A stretch of 64,000 bases of DNA from Whitmania pigra (GCA_021613335.1 JAJTWR010000067.1:62001-126000), one strand, 5' to 3'. Positions 51,748-63,322 are shown, counted from the stretch's first letter. Notes: generated by a model from the sequence alone, not told the origin. A program made the numbers and translations.

Positions 51748-52634
51748 GACTTCTTGTTCTTCTGGATAATCAATACATCATCTCATGAGTTTATGTTCGT
51801 TAATTCTGTTTTGATTAACTTGCTTAATTCGCGATTCTTATTGTTCTACTGAAAATCATTTAAAGTAAATTGTTGGATTCTCGAGCATCTCGGTGAGCAT
51901 AAGCTTTATTTTTTTTTCGATAGTTATAAAGTTATACTTATCTCAGTAGAAATTATCATTCTGAACAAGTTGTTAGGACAACTATTAGACTGGCGCTGCC
52001 AGTTTTTGCTGCCTGGTTTTGACACACCAGGGAGTAGCGTCACTCTTCTTTAATGGTCATTTGCAGCCTGCTTAATTAACTTGCCCGCCAAATATAAGTC
52101 AAACTTTTTGGCTACTATTTTGTGTTGAAAAGGAGTCCCTGGAAAAGGTGAAATGACGTCTCTGGAAATTTTGCTTTAGACACGCCCCAGCCTATTTTAA
52201 ACTTAAATTAATAAAAAAACTACCTTCCATCATCGATGAGCCAGACAAGGCTTAGATACTTGGCAGTCCTCTTTGTAGATAAGGCATTTGCTGATGAACA
52301 GAATTTTGAAACTGTTATAAAAAAAACTTTGCAGAAAGATTTGGTTGTAGTTCCATGAAAATAAATATTTGGGAGCTTTTCAAAATTTTGAAGGTTAACT
52401 GATTGACATGTAGTTTTGTCACACGATTTGTTTTTTCATATGAATCGGATATTCAGTGACTACAAATAAAATTTTAAAGTAAGATTATTTACGGTCAAGA
52501 GGGGGTCAGCAAATCTTATGACCACCTTGGACGCCAAGAACAATTGGTATGCCACTGACTACATTGCAATGTCAGGCACTTCATTCACAACTAATATTCT
52601 GAACTGTCTCTCAATTGATACAGTTGTTACTTAC
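51571..52634. other. Spacer with simple repeat and a short ORF
   Basis: An (ATT)n microsatellite lies near 51711-51746. A 40-codon ORF at 52236-52358 looks protein-like (RYLAVLFVDKAFADEQNFETV) but has no partner. A short antisense piece of the CAGGGACGT MITE family lies near 52127-52162. An ORF starting at 52518 runs into the R2-like remnant and is not supported as a gene. Confidence 0.35.
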
Positions 52635-52745
52635 TTATTACTCTGCCTTGGAGCTCCGACAGGAATCCTCAGGGGAGTTTTCTCCCATCTTCAAAAATTT
52701 CAGCCCTTTGAGTCTTCTTACGGACAGTCACTGCTGCCTGGACTT
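52635..52745 (-). mobile_element. R2-like LINE 3'-end remnant (copy 3)
   Basis: On the minus strand this is the 3' untranslated end of the same family. The block matching 62467-62550 (CTCTGCCTTGGAGCTCC on the plus strand) is followed directly by CACTGCTGCCTGGACT, which in the 62.5 kb copy lies about 110 bases further on, so an internal deletion has occurred. Confidence 0.75.
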
Positions 52746-53468
52746 AAAGTTGGTTGCTTAACTATTTATGTTGCAGACTTTACGATGTTGACGTAATTAA
52801 CAGCCAATTAGACTTGACCCTCTGCCTCCAGGATTTTGAGCAGAACCCCCTACGACAGATTTCATTCAAATATTAAGAGTAAATGGAAACCACTGGATCA
52901 CCATATCGGGGTGACAATGTGACAGCAGATTATGTCAGTGTTGGTTAAACATCAAGGTTGAAGTTGAAGTGAGGACTTTCAAATCCAGAAAAACAGCAAT
53001 TGTAGTTGATCGTGTCTCTCTGCAATAATGTAATAACAATTTGGTATGCTCTGGTTGAATGAAAAGAATAGTGGCTGACTTTGCAAATAGTTTGGAGTAT
53101 GAGATTGCAAAAATTATTGCAATTAATTAAACATGAACACCCTGCTAGCGATTTGTGAACAACTTAATTGAATATTCAAATAAATTATTGCAAATTTGAA
53201 TAATGCTAATTAAAAATAAATAAATACATACATATTTGGCAATTTAGATAACATGCTGACAATTTGTTCTATTGTTACCCTATGTAATTGCACTTACACC
53301 TTGCAGCAAGGGTTTAGACTTAACCTGCTAGAGATTTGTAAACAGTCTTTATTGCCTGTGATCGTTATTATTACATCATGATACCACAATACTTATAATG
53401 TATTACTAGAGCCATACTTAATAATACACCAAATTACGCCAATTTTAACATTTTACTTTTATTGACAG

Positions 53469-53841
53469 GGAGCATAAATTTGCCTGCTTCAGAGTGAATT
53501 CTGGTTCCATGATATCCACCATGTAAGCTTAGAAGTCAATTATTATTAATAAGCCATTTAATAGTTAAGCAATTTATTTTTTTTTGATAATAAAATCAGA
53601 GCCACATATTATAAACTTAACTTCATCTTCTCTCTAGAAAAATACATAAAATAATGGGAGAATTGGTTTATTATTGTTTTCTTACTACTATCATTTAAAT
53701 ATTTTACTTTTTTTCAGTGACTCGATATTCTTGGTATCTGTTAGGCAAACTGCTGTTAACAAAAGCTATTGCCTTCTGTTCAAAATAAAAAGGAGAAATG
53801 CATTTCTTTTTGCCGATGTACTTCATGTACTACCTGAGTAG
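53469..53841 (+). CDS. Possible 3'-terminal exons of an unknown gene
   Basis: Two segments, 53469-53522 and 53718-53841, join in phase across a GT-AG intron and end in TAG. They read EHKFACFRVNSGSM-IST and DSIFLVSVRQTAVNKSYCLLF. The peptide looks coding, but I recognise no family and found no upstream exon in phase. The second segment overlaps, in another frame, the first exon of the putative secreted protein below, so at most one of the two is likely to be real, unless transcripts differ. Confidence 0.3.
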
Positions 53842-54913
53842 CATTTTATTTGTTATCTCTGGTTCTTGTAAGCAATTTCCTTGTCTTATTACATGAGAAG
53901 TACTATATTGAAATGATGTCTGCATTTTTTAGCAAATTGGGAAGAAATATACAGAAATTCGAAACTAGTTTGCTGCAAGGGGAATTATACATTTTCTGAG
54001 GGCAGGACTGATTTTTTGAATAATTCAAAAAGAATATCAGTGTCCAATGAGGGGATGATTTACAAGGCAGATTGTACTCCTGAAAATTATGGGCTTTACT
54101 ATGAAAATGTAGGAAAATCAGAAAAGACATTGTTTCTTTCAGGTTAAGTGTACACCTTAAATAGTTGCTCATGATATAACAGTATCTAAGTTTAATTTGG
54201 TTGGGCCAATCATTTGCATATGACACTCCTTCCTGAAGGTTCTCCTGACTATTTTCTAGTTTTTGAAAACAACATGTTTTAGAAGTGCAACCCTCTCAAC
54301 TAATTTGATATGCCCGAAGCTCATTAATGGGATGAAATTTTACTTGTAACATATTTTTATTATATATATATATTTATTGTAATTTTGTTGATGTTTAACA
54401 TTTTTTAATACTGATTTTGGAAATGCAGGACATGAGCACGGTGATTGTTCCAAGTAAGTTCAGACATGCCATCCAACTTAGTAACAATAATAATCATATA
54501 TCTTTTTAGAATGCATTGCATTTGGATAAAATATATGACATTTAATGTCTCTGGTGGCACTTTGCTTGATAGACCTTGGCTCTATAATGAAATAGCTGGC
54601 AGTGGATGTTCAAAAGAGAGCATCATAGCTAAAGGTAAAGACACCATATTTGTTTGAAATTTAAATATTTTACAATTGTTTTTGTCAATAGGTATTTGGA
54701 GCTATAGATTAGTCACTTAGATTGAATTAAATTTAATATATTATATTGAATTTTTATGAATTGACATATTTACTAGTTGTTTAATTGAAGTTTTGGAAAG
54801 TTTGCAGTGAAAAACTGAAATCAGTTTTGTTTTTTGTATTTATAAAAGACCTTTTAACTAGCTCTATAGCTTTAGTGATAATTTTTTTTGTCCATTGTAG
54901 TTTTGGGGAAAAA
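53798..54913 (+). CDS. Putative secreted or membrane protein, 5' exons
   Basis: Exons 53798-53867, 53933-54142, 54429-54453, 54510-54634 and 54901-54913 join in phase with GT-AG introns. The start MHFFLPMYFMYYLSSILFVISGS is a hydrophobic stretch that would serve as a signal peptide, with the first intron right after it, as is common. The next exon is Cys-containing with possible N-glycosylation sites (NYT, NNS) and a TPENYGLYYE run that faintly recalls an immunoglobulin-type D-x-G-x-Y block. The exons of 25 and 13 bases are unusually small. No stop is reached. The last phase fits the exon-like segment at 63762-63837, which would make an 8.8 kb intron full of transposons. Function unknown. Confidence 0.45.
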
Positions 54914-55312
54914 GTGAGTTGCATGGCTTGTTTTAAATGACAAATAATCACTTCATCTTTAATTCTTTATTAATTAATTAATCACCTTTAATAATCCAAT
55001 TCTAATTTAATCTGTTGATGTTCCACTGTATGACCCATTAGTTGGTGTTAGTTTAATGATTCACTTCTGGCATTGAGTTGTTTTGGGAGGTTTCTCTTTA
55101 ACGTAATAAACAAACGTGTCGCTTAGTGTTTTTCCGAATTAAAACAAATTTTTATTGCGTGGACCATCTTAACTACAATATTTTTTCTTGAATAACGTTG
55201 TTAATTGAGTTTTCTAATAATTGGAAGTAACTAAACGCCACCAAAAAAGTTGAAATCGGAGGAAGAAACCGAAACCAGTCATTTCAACATTTCCCAAATT
55301 GCTGAGGAAGTA

Positions 55313-56824
55313 CACTGCTAGAAATATTGTTAGGACATACCCACTTTTTATGGAAAATTTCCTTACAAATTAACACATCTTGCTAAAATTTTCAGCAATT
55401 AAACAAAGCACCATTTGTAAGCATCATGCAAAATTTCCTTTCATGTGGGTTAATGGTTCCAGTAAATTATGCAAATGAACCATTTTTGGCCTGAAAATAT
55501 TATTACGACTCGTTTCATCAATTTCAAGGTCTTATTTATAATGATCAAATATTAAATTGTCATTAAGAAGGCTATATAAAGGAGTGTGAAATTCAAAACT
55601 TCCTTTTACATTCATTTCATCATGGGGAAAAAAGCAGGTTTGACAGAAGGAGAAAGAAGACAAGTTAAGGCCTTAGGAAAGGCAAACTATTCAATAAAAA
55701 AGATTGCAAATGAGTTGAATAGATCAAGAGCTGTCATCAAATGTTTTTGGATGATCCAGACTCATATGGGAAGAAGTACAAGGGCGGACAACAGAAAAAA
55801 CTCTCGAATCAGATTCAGAGACGTCTCATCAGGGAGGTTTCACGAATATTCTCTTCGTGTAAACAGCTAAAATTTAATTTGATTTGGATGTCCATGTTAG
55901 GACAGTCTGCAATTATCTTAATTCAAGTGAACAGCTGAAATACGAAATGCGAAAGCTTTCCAGCGTTGAAAGTCCATCACGAGAAAAAATGTCTCTTCTG
56001 GACCAAAGATGGATCAGCTACAACGAAAGATGGGAACGCGTAATTTTCACAGATGAAAAAAAAATTCAACCTTGATGGGCCAGATGGCTATAAATACTAC
56101 TGGCATGATCTCAGAAAAGAAAGAGATGTTTTTTATAGCAGAAAACATAGAGGAGGTTCTGTGATGGCCTGGGGAGGAATTTCAGCATTTGGGAGGACGG
56201 AACTGGTGCTTTTGAAAGGGAGGCAGGACTCTCAGAAGTACATCAAAATACACAAGGATCATCTTCCTTTTGCTGAAACAAAACAACATGAATTTCAGCA
56301 AGATAATGCTCCTATTCATGTTTCCAAGGCAACCAGAGCATTTTTCCAGGAGTCCAACATGCAAGTGATGGACTGGCCTGAATGTTCACCCGACTTGAAT
56401 CTGATTGAAAATGTCTGGGACTTCTTTCAAGATCAGTTTGTGGCAATGGACAGCAATATAACACAGAAAATGATTTTAAAGAAGCGATTTGAAGCACCTG
56501 GAGAAATTTGGATGAAAACATCATCAAAACACTGATTTTCTCCATGAAAAATAGGTGCATAGATGTTATTTCTAAGAAACGAGGAATGACATCTTACTGA
56601 AACATTATTTCATTTAGTTTTAAATAAAAATTTTTGCCAAAATACTGAAATTCATGAGTTTATTTGTAACCTGTCGTAACAATATTTCTATGCAAAAAAA
56701 TGGATTTTGTGGGATTTGCGCTTAATTCTTGATCAAAGTGAAAAAAAATATACGAGTTATATTCTTTAAATATATTATACAGTTCTTCTAAATTTGAGCT
56801 GTCATAACATTTTTTCTGGCACTG
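55313..56824 (+). mobile_element. Tc1-like transposon, defective, with TA duplication
   Basis: The ends CACTGCTAGAAATATTGTTA (left) and, inverted on the right, CAGTGCCAGAAAAAATGTTA are inverted repeats, each flanked by TA (55311-55312 and 56825-56826). The length is 1512 bases. The transposase starts at ATG 55622 (MGKKAGLTEGERRQVKALGK, helix-turn-helix region). Later come VIFTDEKKF, WGGISAFGRTELV, QQDNAPIHVSKATR and CSPDLNLIENVWDFF. From the Asp of QQDNAP to the Glu of LIEN there are 34 residues, the DD34E spacing of Tc1. At least three frameshifts break it, one in an A-run near 56060. Confidence 0.92.
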
Positions 56825-57161
56825 TATTTCAAAGAATGCTCACTTTGATGAAGGAGTTTATGAAGGCCTATGATGATTAGCACACAGGATACACTACCTC
56901 AAACATCATGTCATGCATAAATGCCAGTTGAGAAATTATGCCATGAATCATCAAATTGTTTGATTTCAGTTGAGTAATGTAATATTATATTATGTAATAG
57001 TTGCACAATGGTGGCTCACAACTTTCACTGAAGCAGTTATTTTGGCTAATGACCTCAAATTTTTTCAAACAAGGTTGTCATTCTCAGAGGGAACATTGCC
57101 TGTGATGCTCAAGACCATTTCTTATTTACTTTATAACAAGACCAAAATTATTGGTTCTATT

Positions 57162-57415
57162 CAGTGGTACAGGTTAGACTTGGGGAGGGGGTTGGCTGTT
57201 CCTAAGAAAGCAAAATATTCCTATTTTCAAGATAAGTGGATTTAGGGGGGTGGCATGGCTCCACCAGAAAAAAATTAAGTAAATCTACTAGAAATTAACG
57301 AATCAAAATAAATTAAAAGCTAAAAAATATTTTAATTTAGTATTTTTAAAATTTACCAATTTTGACAAAAATTTTAGCAGCTGCACCCCCTCCCTCCCTC
57401 TAAATCTGCCCACTG
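57162..57415. mobile_element. hAT-type MITE with 8-bp TSD
   Basis: The left end CAGTGGTACAGGTTAGACTT and, inverted, the right end CAGTGGGCAGATTTAGAGGG are imperfect inverted repeats followed by G-rich blocks. The flanks GTTCTATT (57154-57161) and GTTCTAGT (57416-57423) are an 8-base duplication with one difference. At 254 bases it has no coding capacity. The ends differ from the CAGTGGCGTAGCTAGGG family except for CAGTGG. Confidence 0.75.
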
Positions 57416-57509
57416 GTTCTAGTGTGTGGCTCCCCACCAAAGTGTTCTAGATCCGATAACTATGTTGTTGTAGACGTGGCACAGAATAATTAAGTTAATA
57501 ATTCCATTT

Positions 57510-58090
57510 GGTATCTTCTTCGTACCTATGTCTCTTTATTATTGCTATAAAAGGCGTCTGGCTATTCACCTAGCTTGACAAGCAGCAAGAGTCCAGACAT
57601 TTCATTAGATTTTGATTATTTGTTTAGGCTAGCTAATGTTATTCTTAAATTCCAGGTGGGGGTAATTTAAAATAATGATTATTATTTTTAGGGCAACTGG
57701 TAGGTATGGATTGACCTTTTTTCATGAATTTCAATTGGCTAAGATTTTAGTAAATTTTGTTAGAATTGCTAATCAGATACAACAAGTATAAATATGGGCT
57801 CAATGAGAGCTGTTTGAGGATAATTCATTGTGCATTTCTTGAGGTTTTTTAGTCTTTTAATCATGTAAATAAAGATATAGTTTCAATTCCTTGTTTCTGG
57901 TGAAGAACTTAGGGTTGGTGGGGGCAGCGGTACTACCTGCTGCGGGCTTCGAGTGAAGAACATGATGCAGGAGCTCCAGGAGAAATATCCATTTGCATCC
58001 TTAAGTATCTCAATTTTCTTAAACACTTAACTTCGGTTATTCAGTTAAGTCAATTTATTAATTTGCGGATCCCCCGGGTTATTTCAATAT
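57510..58090 (+). repeat. Dispersed repeat with an internal insertion, possibly LTR-like
   Basis: The outer blocks (57510-57655, 57977-58090) match 45750-45990. The middle, about 57656-57976, is absent from that copy and so looks inserted. It contains TATAAATATGGG (about 57786), AATAAAGA (about 57868) and then GGTGGGGGCAGCGG. A TATA box, a poly(A) signal and a tract resembling a primer-binding region are what an LTR end would show. No pol genes or second LTR were found. Confidence 0.5.
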
Positions 58091-58300
58091 TCTAATTTTG
58101 CAAGTGCCTTCCGAGTAAACTGTCCAGGTGCTGACAAAGGAATTTAATTACAGTTCAATATAAGATTATTAGAAAAGATATCGTTCGCGTGCTGATCTCA
58201 ACTGCTCGCTTTGCTAATATTTGATTGTTTTAGCTTATAATATTGATTTAAATTTTAATAAATTTAATATTTTTATGCGCTGCACTCGAAAAAAGTTGGA

Positions 58301-59182
58301 ATGGCAGACACGGTTCGAATTAGAAAGGAAATATCGGCTTCGGCATTTCTGATCGGATTACTTATCTGTGATAAATGTGTCAAAGAAAATGTAGACGTAT
58401 TGAAAAGGATTTTAGAATCCTATCAAGTTGATGAGAATATTGAAAACATAACTAAGGATCTTGCTGAAATCAAATTGATGCTTGAGGAAAGAACAAGACA
58501 TGAAAGCATGATACAAAAACAAATAGATGATATGAAAGATTTGAAACCTCAATTTGACAAATTAAGAGGGGAATTCACACAATTTAGAGACAAGTTGAAT
58601 GAAATAAGCATGGACAAGGTGAAAGAAACAGAAAAATGGTCTGACTTATTTAAAAACAATGTTCAAGAAATAAACAAAAGTGTGAAATCAGTTCAAGAAT
58701 CAGTATTCAAAACAAAGACTGCAACTGAAATAAAAGAAGACAGGGAATTAAGAAAAAACAATCTTGTGTTTTACAACTTGAAAGAAAGTGTGACAGATCA
58801 AAAAAGCAATGACAAGGACTTTCTTACAGAGTTGTTAAAAGAATTTGACATTGAATTTGATCATCAAAAGGATGTATTACAAATGAACAGAATTGGGAAG
58901 AAAATTGAAGGTAAAGATAGACCCATGATTGTAAAGTTTTATAATTTTAGTCTTAAAAACATGATACTTGAAAGCTGTTACAAATTGAAAGGTCTAATGA
59001 AGTTCAAGAAATTAATTGTTAGTCATGATCTATCAGTTGAAGATAGAGAAAATCGTAAAAAGTTGATTGAAAAAGCTAAAGAAGAAAAAGCCAAGACTGG
59101 AGAGGCTGATAAATTTGTATATAAAATAAGAGGAGCACCAGGTTCATTCCATGTGGTCCTGGTCAAGAAACAAAATTTATAA
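58301..59182 (+). CDS. LINE ORF1 protein (coiled coil plus RNA-binding-like region)
   Basis: An uninterrupted 293-codon ORF. Residues about 35-150 are Lys/Glu-rich and predicted coiled coil (EIKLMLEERTRHESMIQKQ, LKPQFDKLRGEF). The second half (NNLVFYNLKES, VLQMNRIGKKIEGKDRPMIVKF, LIVSHDLSVEDRENRKKLI) resembles the RRM-like and C-terminal domain arrangement of LINE ORF1 RNA chaperones. There is no CCHC knuckle. Although ORF2 is wrecked, ORF1 has no stop in 293 codons. ORF2 opens two bases after the ORF1 stop, in another frame. Confidence 0.82.
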   Translation: MADTVRIRKEISASAFLIGLLICDKCVKENVDVLKRILESYQVDENIENITKDLAEIKLMLEERTRHESMIQKQIDDMKDLKPQFDKLRGEFTQFRDKLNEISMDKVKETEKWSDLFKNNVQEINKSVKSVQESVFKTKTATEIKEDRELRKNNLVFYNLKESVTDQKSNDKDFLTELLKEFDIEFDHQKDVLQMNRIGKKIEGKDRPMIVKFYNFSLKNMILESCYKLKGLMKFKKLIVSHDLSVEDRENRKKLIEKAKEEKAKTGEADKFVYKIRGAPGSFHVVLVKKQNL

Positions 59183-61407
59183 ACTTGCAAGAGTTAAGCA
59201 TTAATAAAGTTGATAGACATGAGAAGCCACAGATATCAAAATTGATCAAGACAAATGAATCAAATAAAAAGGATGATGTTAAAAAGGAAATTAAAGATAA
59301 TATTCTTGCATTCTCCCTGAGGAAAAACATGATAATGAAAGATGAAAATAAAGAGATACAAGATGATGCAGATGTTACCTTTGAAATTCAATCAAGGAGT
59401 TTAATGTCAAAGAGTTCAGTTTACAGAAATAGTGCTAGGACATGTAAATGGATGATGACAAATATTAGAAGCTGCAAAAATAAGATTACAGAGTTATTTA
59501 TGTTTCTGCTATCTGAAGATCCTGATGTTTTCTGTTGTTCAGAGACCTGGCTTAATATAGATATTCCTAGCTTTATGTTTTGCCCTCCTGGATATCTGAC
59601 AGTTAGATGGGGCCGAGGAACCACAGGAGGGGGAGTGATGCTATTGGTGAGGGACAGTCTCCCCTGTCGTTCAGTTGATATTCCCACCAGATTTAAACAC
59701 ATTGAATTGGTCTGCATCAACATCTTATGGGGTTGTGTTACCTGGAGAGTGATAGCATACTACCGCAGCAGAGGTTTTGACATTAGTGCTGAGAATTATG
59801 CAGCTGAAAGCATTGATTGCTTGCATCACCTCTGCTCTGTTAAAAATACTGTTTGTATCCTTGGAGATTTCAATTTGCCATCTATGAATTGGTCTCAAAA
59901 TACCGCTCCAAATAATAAAATTTACAATATGTTTCTGGGATTTTTTAATGAATTTGGACTTCATCAATTTGTTACGGCTCCAACAAGACATGAAAATTTG
60001 CTTGATTTAGTGATTTAGAATGACCCTCAGTTTATCACCAGAATAGAAACATTATGCCCAATTTCAAATAGTGATCACAACGTCACCAGCTTCAGACCAA
60101 ATGTTTCATCAAACTGGTTTGCAATCCGGCAGTACCATCCACATCATACAACTTCAGAAAAGCTGACTATCTCATGCTCAATGAAAATTTACAGGGGATA
60201 AACTGGAATTTGCTTTCCCACAGTGGATGAATGTTGGAAGGAGTTTAGATATCAGATGGGAATTGCTTTTGAACTGTATGTCCCAAAATTTTCAGCTACA
60301 GTATTCAAATATGGATGGAAAAATTACCCCATACATATTAACCTGCTTCAGCAGTCAAAATCGAGGCTTTGGAGAATTTGGAAACAAAGTAACAATGATG
60401 AGGACAAAACAAAATACAATAATATTGCTAAAGCATGTAGCAAAGCCATTAAGAAACACTATGCAGCTTTTGAACTGGAACTGCTCCGTGGCAGGAACAT
60501 CGGCAGACTGTATAACTATGTAGGTAGAAAGTTGCATGCACGAATGAATATATCTGAGATTGCCCTTCCTGATGGTGTATTGACGAGAGATCCTTCAAAA
60601 ATAGCAAACGCCTTCAATGATTATATATCAGTCTTTACGATTGATGATGGTATAACCACCTATGTCCCTCCTTGATGCAGTAGCACATTAAACAGGATTG
60701 ATTTCTCTCCAGAGATCATACACAAAACTCTTCGCACACTGGATTCTTCATTTTCAGCAGGACCTGATGGTATTCCCAACATATTCCTAAATAGGTGCGT
60801 GCCATCGCTTGCTGTACCATTATCCCACATATTTGACACATCTTTTAAAGACAAAAAATTGCCCCAGGAATGGAAAGTAGCTCTGGTCACACCCATCCAT
60901 AAAAAAGGACCCAATACAGCACCTGGAAACTACAGACCAATCTCCATTACTTCAACAAGTTGCAGAGTCATGGAACAAATAATAAACAAGGCAATCATGC
61001 AGCATCTGACTCATCAAAAGTTGATAGATGACAGTCAACATGGTTTTATCCAGGCCCGATCCACAATTACAAATATACTCAAAAGCACTCAGCAATGGTC
61101 AGAGGAACTCCAAGCGAAGCGCACTATTGACATAATACACCTCGACTTCAGAAAGGCTTTTGATTCCGTTTCACATTCCAAACTTATCAATAAAATCTCA
61201 GCTTATGGTTTTGGAGACGACATTAAAGGATGGCTTGGAAATTTTTTTGATTCAAGGACTCAAAAGGTGAAAGTCAACAACTCTGTATCAGAGGAGGCTG
61301 TTGTCACCAGTGGTGTTCCCTAGGGTAGCGTACTAGGACCAACTGTTCTTACTCTACATAAATGACCTACCTGACCTGCTCAAGACCTCAAATGTTGTTT
61401 GCAAGCT

Positions 61408-61740
61408 TTTTTTTTTTTTTTTTTTATTAAGTGGGTAGAGGACCGAAGCCTCTTACCTGCCCACTATCAAACAGCAAAGCAATGATGAAAATTAACGAGA
61501 GGTTCAATCAGTAGTAAACGAGAAAAGGAGACAAGTCATATTCATTGAGAAGGGAGGTGAAGCGACTATAGGTACTAGCTGAAACTAAGCTATTAGGTAT
61601 TTTATTCCAAATGTTAATAATTCGATTTGTGAAAAAATATTTGGTGTTGTCTATTGCACAAAAATATGACCTTAGTTTAAATTGATGACCTCTAGTGGAT
61701 GAGTAGCTTGCAAAATGAATATGGTTTTTAAGGTGAGTTG
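61408..61740 (-). mobile_element. Antisense CR1/L2-like 3' fragment with poly(A), nested in the LINE
   Basis: It starts on the plus strand with a run of about 19 T (61407-61425), the poly(A) tail of a minus-strand insert. On the minus strand it reads SSTRGHQFKLR, YFFTNRIINIWNKIPNSLV and ends with a stop, the C-terminus of another CR1/L2-like ORF2. It separates VVCKL from NYADDVKLY in the host LINE, that is, just before the catalytic box. It is a 5'-truncated insertion from a related family. Confidence 0.8.
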
Positions 61741-62451
61741 ATGTTAAATTATGCTGATGATGTCAAACTGTACAGTACGAATGGATTCTCTCAAACCCAT
61801 CTACAATTTGCTCTTGACAAAGTGGCCCAGTGGAGTGACAAATGGCAACTACAACTTGCGCCTGACAAATGTCAAGTTTTCTCTATAACAGGATGCAAAC
61901 AGACAAGAGGATCCCATGAATATTACATCAAAGGGCATGTCCTACAGCATGTCGACAAGATCAGAGATCTAGGGATTATAATGGATCCATTCCTCAAGTT
62001 TGATTCACACATTGAAGCCATCACCAAAAGAGCTGCTACAGTCTCCTGGATGATCCAAACCTCATTCTCTTCCAAAGATCAGGATATTTTAAAGCTTGCC
62101 TTCTGCACATATATAAGACCAATACTTGAATATGGTTCCCCAGTCTGGAATCCACACCACAAATATTTAATTGACAAAATAGAAAATGTGCAAAGGCGAT
62201 TCACTAAGTCAATTCCATCCGTGGCATCTTATACGTATATGGAAAGACTAAGGTTGCTCAAGCTTCCAACCTTGGAGAGGCGGTGACTTCTGGCTGATTT
62301 GACGCTTGGCTTCAAAATATTACATGGCTTTACGAACGCCTTTCTAATACATTCCCTCCTTACACAAAACTACACAAGAACAAGAGGACATTGTCTCAAA
62401 CTTAAGCAAAGTAATTATTCAATAGACAGTGTTAAATTCTCCTTTCGTAAT

Positions 62452-63322
62452 TACTAATTACTAAATACTCCGCCTTGGAGCTCCGGCAGGGATCCTCAGA
62501 GGAGTTTCCCCCGTCTTCAAACGTTTCGGCCCTTTGAGTCTCCTTACGTTTTTGGGGGGCTGGCCGCATCCGGTGATCAGCCGGATGTCCCTGTCGGTTT
62601 GGTCTTGCTGGACCCAACTCTTACCACCGGCTTTGAGAGGCACTCGTTGGCCTTGTTATGCCGGTCACTGCTGCCTGGACTGGAGCGACTGCGAAAGCTC
62701 TCAATGGCTCCTTCATGTCGCATGCTGTCTGTTTGTTGCCTGCAAACTTCGACTATGCGGGGCTCTCGTTGGCCTTGTTATGTCGATCGCCTCCACCCCA
62801 GTTTGCCTACAGCGGTCATGCAAGCTCTCAGTGGCTTCTTCACACCGCCTTAATATATGCAAACTGGGCCTTATAATTTCTTTGTAGCGGCAGCCGGAGA
62901 TAGAAATTTTCGGGACTCAACCACGGGCCTTTTCGAAGCCGCGGTTTGGACCGCAGTTCATGTTGCTTCGCGAGTCCGCGGTCGGCCCATTTCTCCCGAC
63001 AACACCGCGTCTCTCAGCCAATGGTTTGGCCCCTTCGTTCGGTGGATCATTCATACCGGAGACCTGACGGCTTTCCCCGGTTTCATGTAGTGGCCTGTTA
63101 AGACTTCTTCTGGCTTCTCATATGCCCGATTCAGAATGAAGCCGCTTCAGCGGCCTCAGACATCCTTGTCATAGCCTTTGTTCTCTCTCGGCTTGACAAT
63201 CCGATCTTAGTGAGGAAAGCGTAAGCCGACCACGCCCCTTGCGCCAATCTCGATAGGGTAGAGGTCTGTGCGGTATCCTCTCGCTTCCAGGTCCATCGTT
63301 AGATCTGCATACTTGTCTGCTT
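62452..63322 (-). mobile_element. R2-like LINE (copy 4) nested in the LINE, 5-bp TSD
   Basis: On the minus strand it starts ADKYADLTMDLEARGYRTDLYPIEIGARGVVG, continues with LSSRERTKAMTRMSEAAEAASF and a long 3' UTR, and ends GGAGTATTTAGTAATTAGTA. It is 5' truncated and lacks the zinc knuckle and catalytic motif. GTAAT occurs at both edges (62447-62451 and 63323-63327). Joining the flanks gives FSFRNRIVKPWNALP in the host LINE frame, which confirms the junctions. Confidence 0.88.

Noticed and set aside
52518..52796. 92-codon ORF overlapping the R2-like remnant
   Set aside because: Half of it is antisense retroelement 3' UTR, and its phase does not match the open segment at 52777-52876.
52777..52876. 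Exon-like segment reading LYDVDVINSQLDLTLCLQDF to a stop
   Set aside because: Protein-like with a good acceptor, but no upstream exon in phase and no family recognised; kept only as a note.
53903..54226. 107-codon minus-strand ORF
   Set aside because: Antisense shadow of the plus-strand exon 53933-54142.
56970..57245. 91-codon plus-strand ORF starting MSNVILYYV
   Set aside because: Runs into the MITE at 57162, no family match, and no exon phase link; not supported as a gene.
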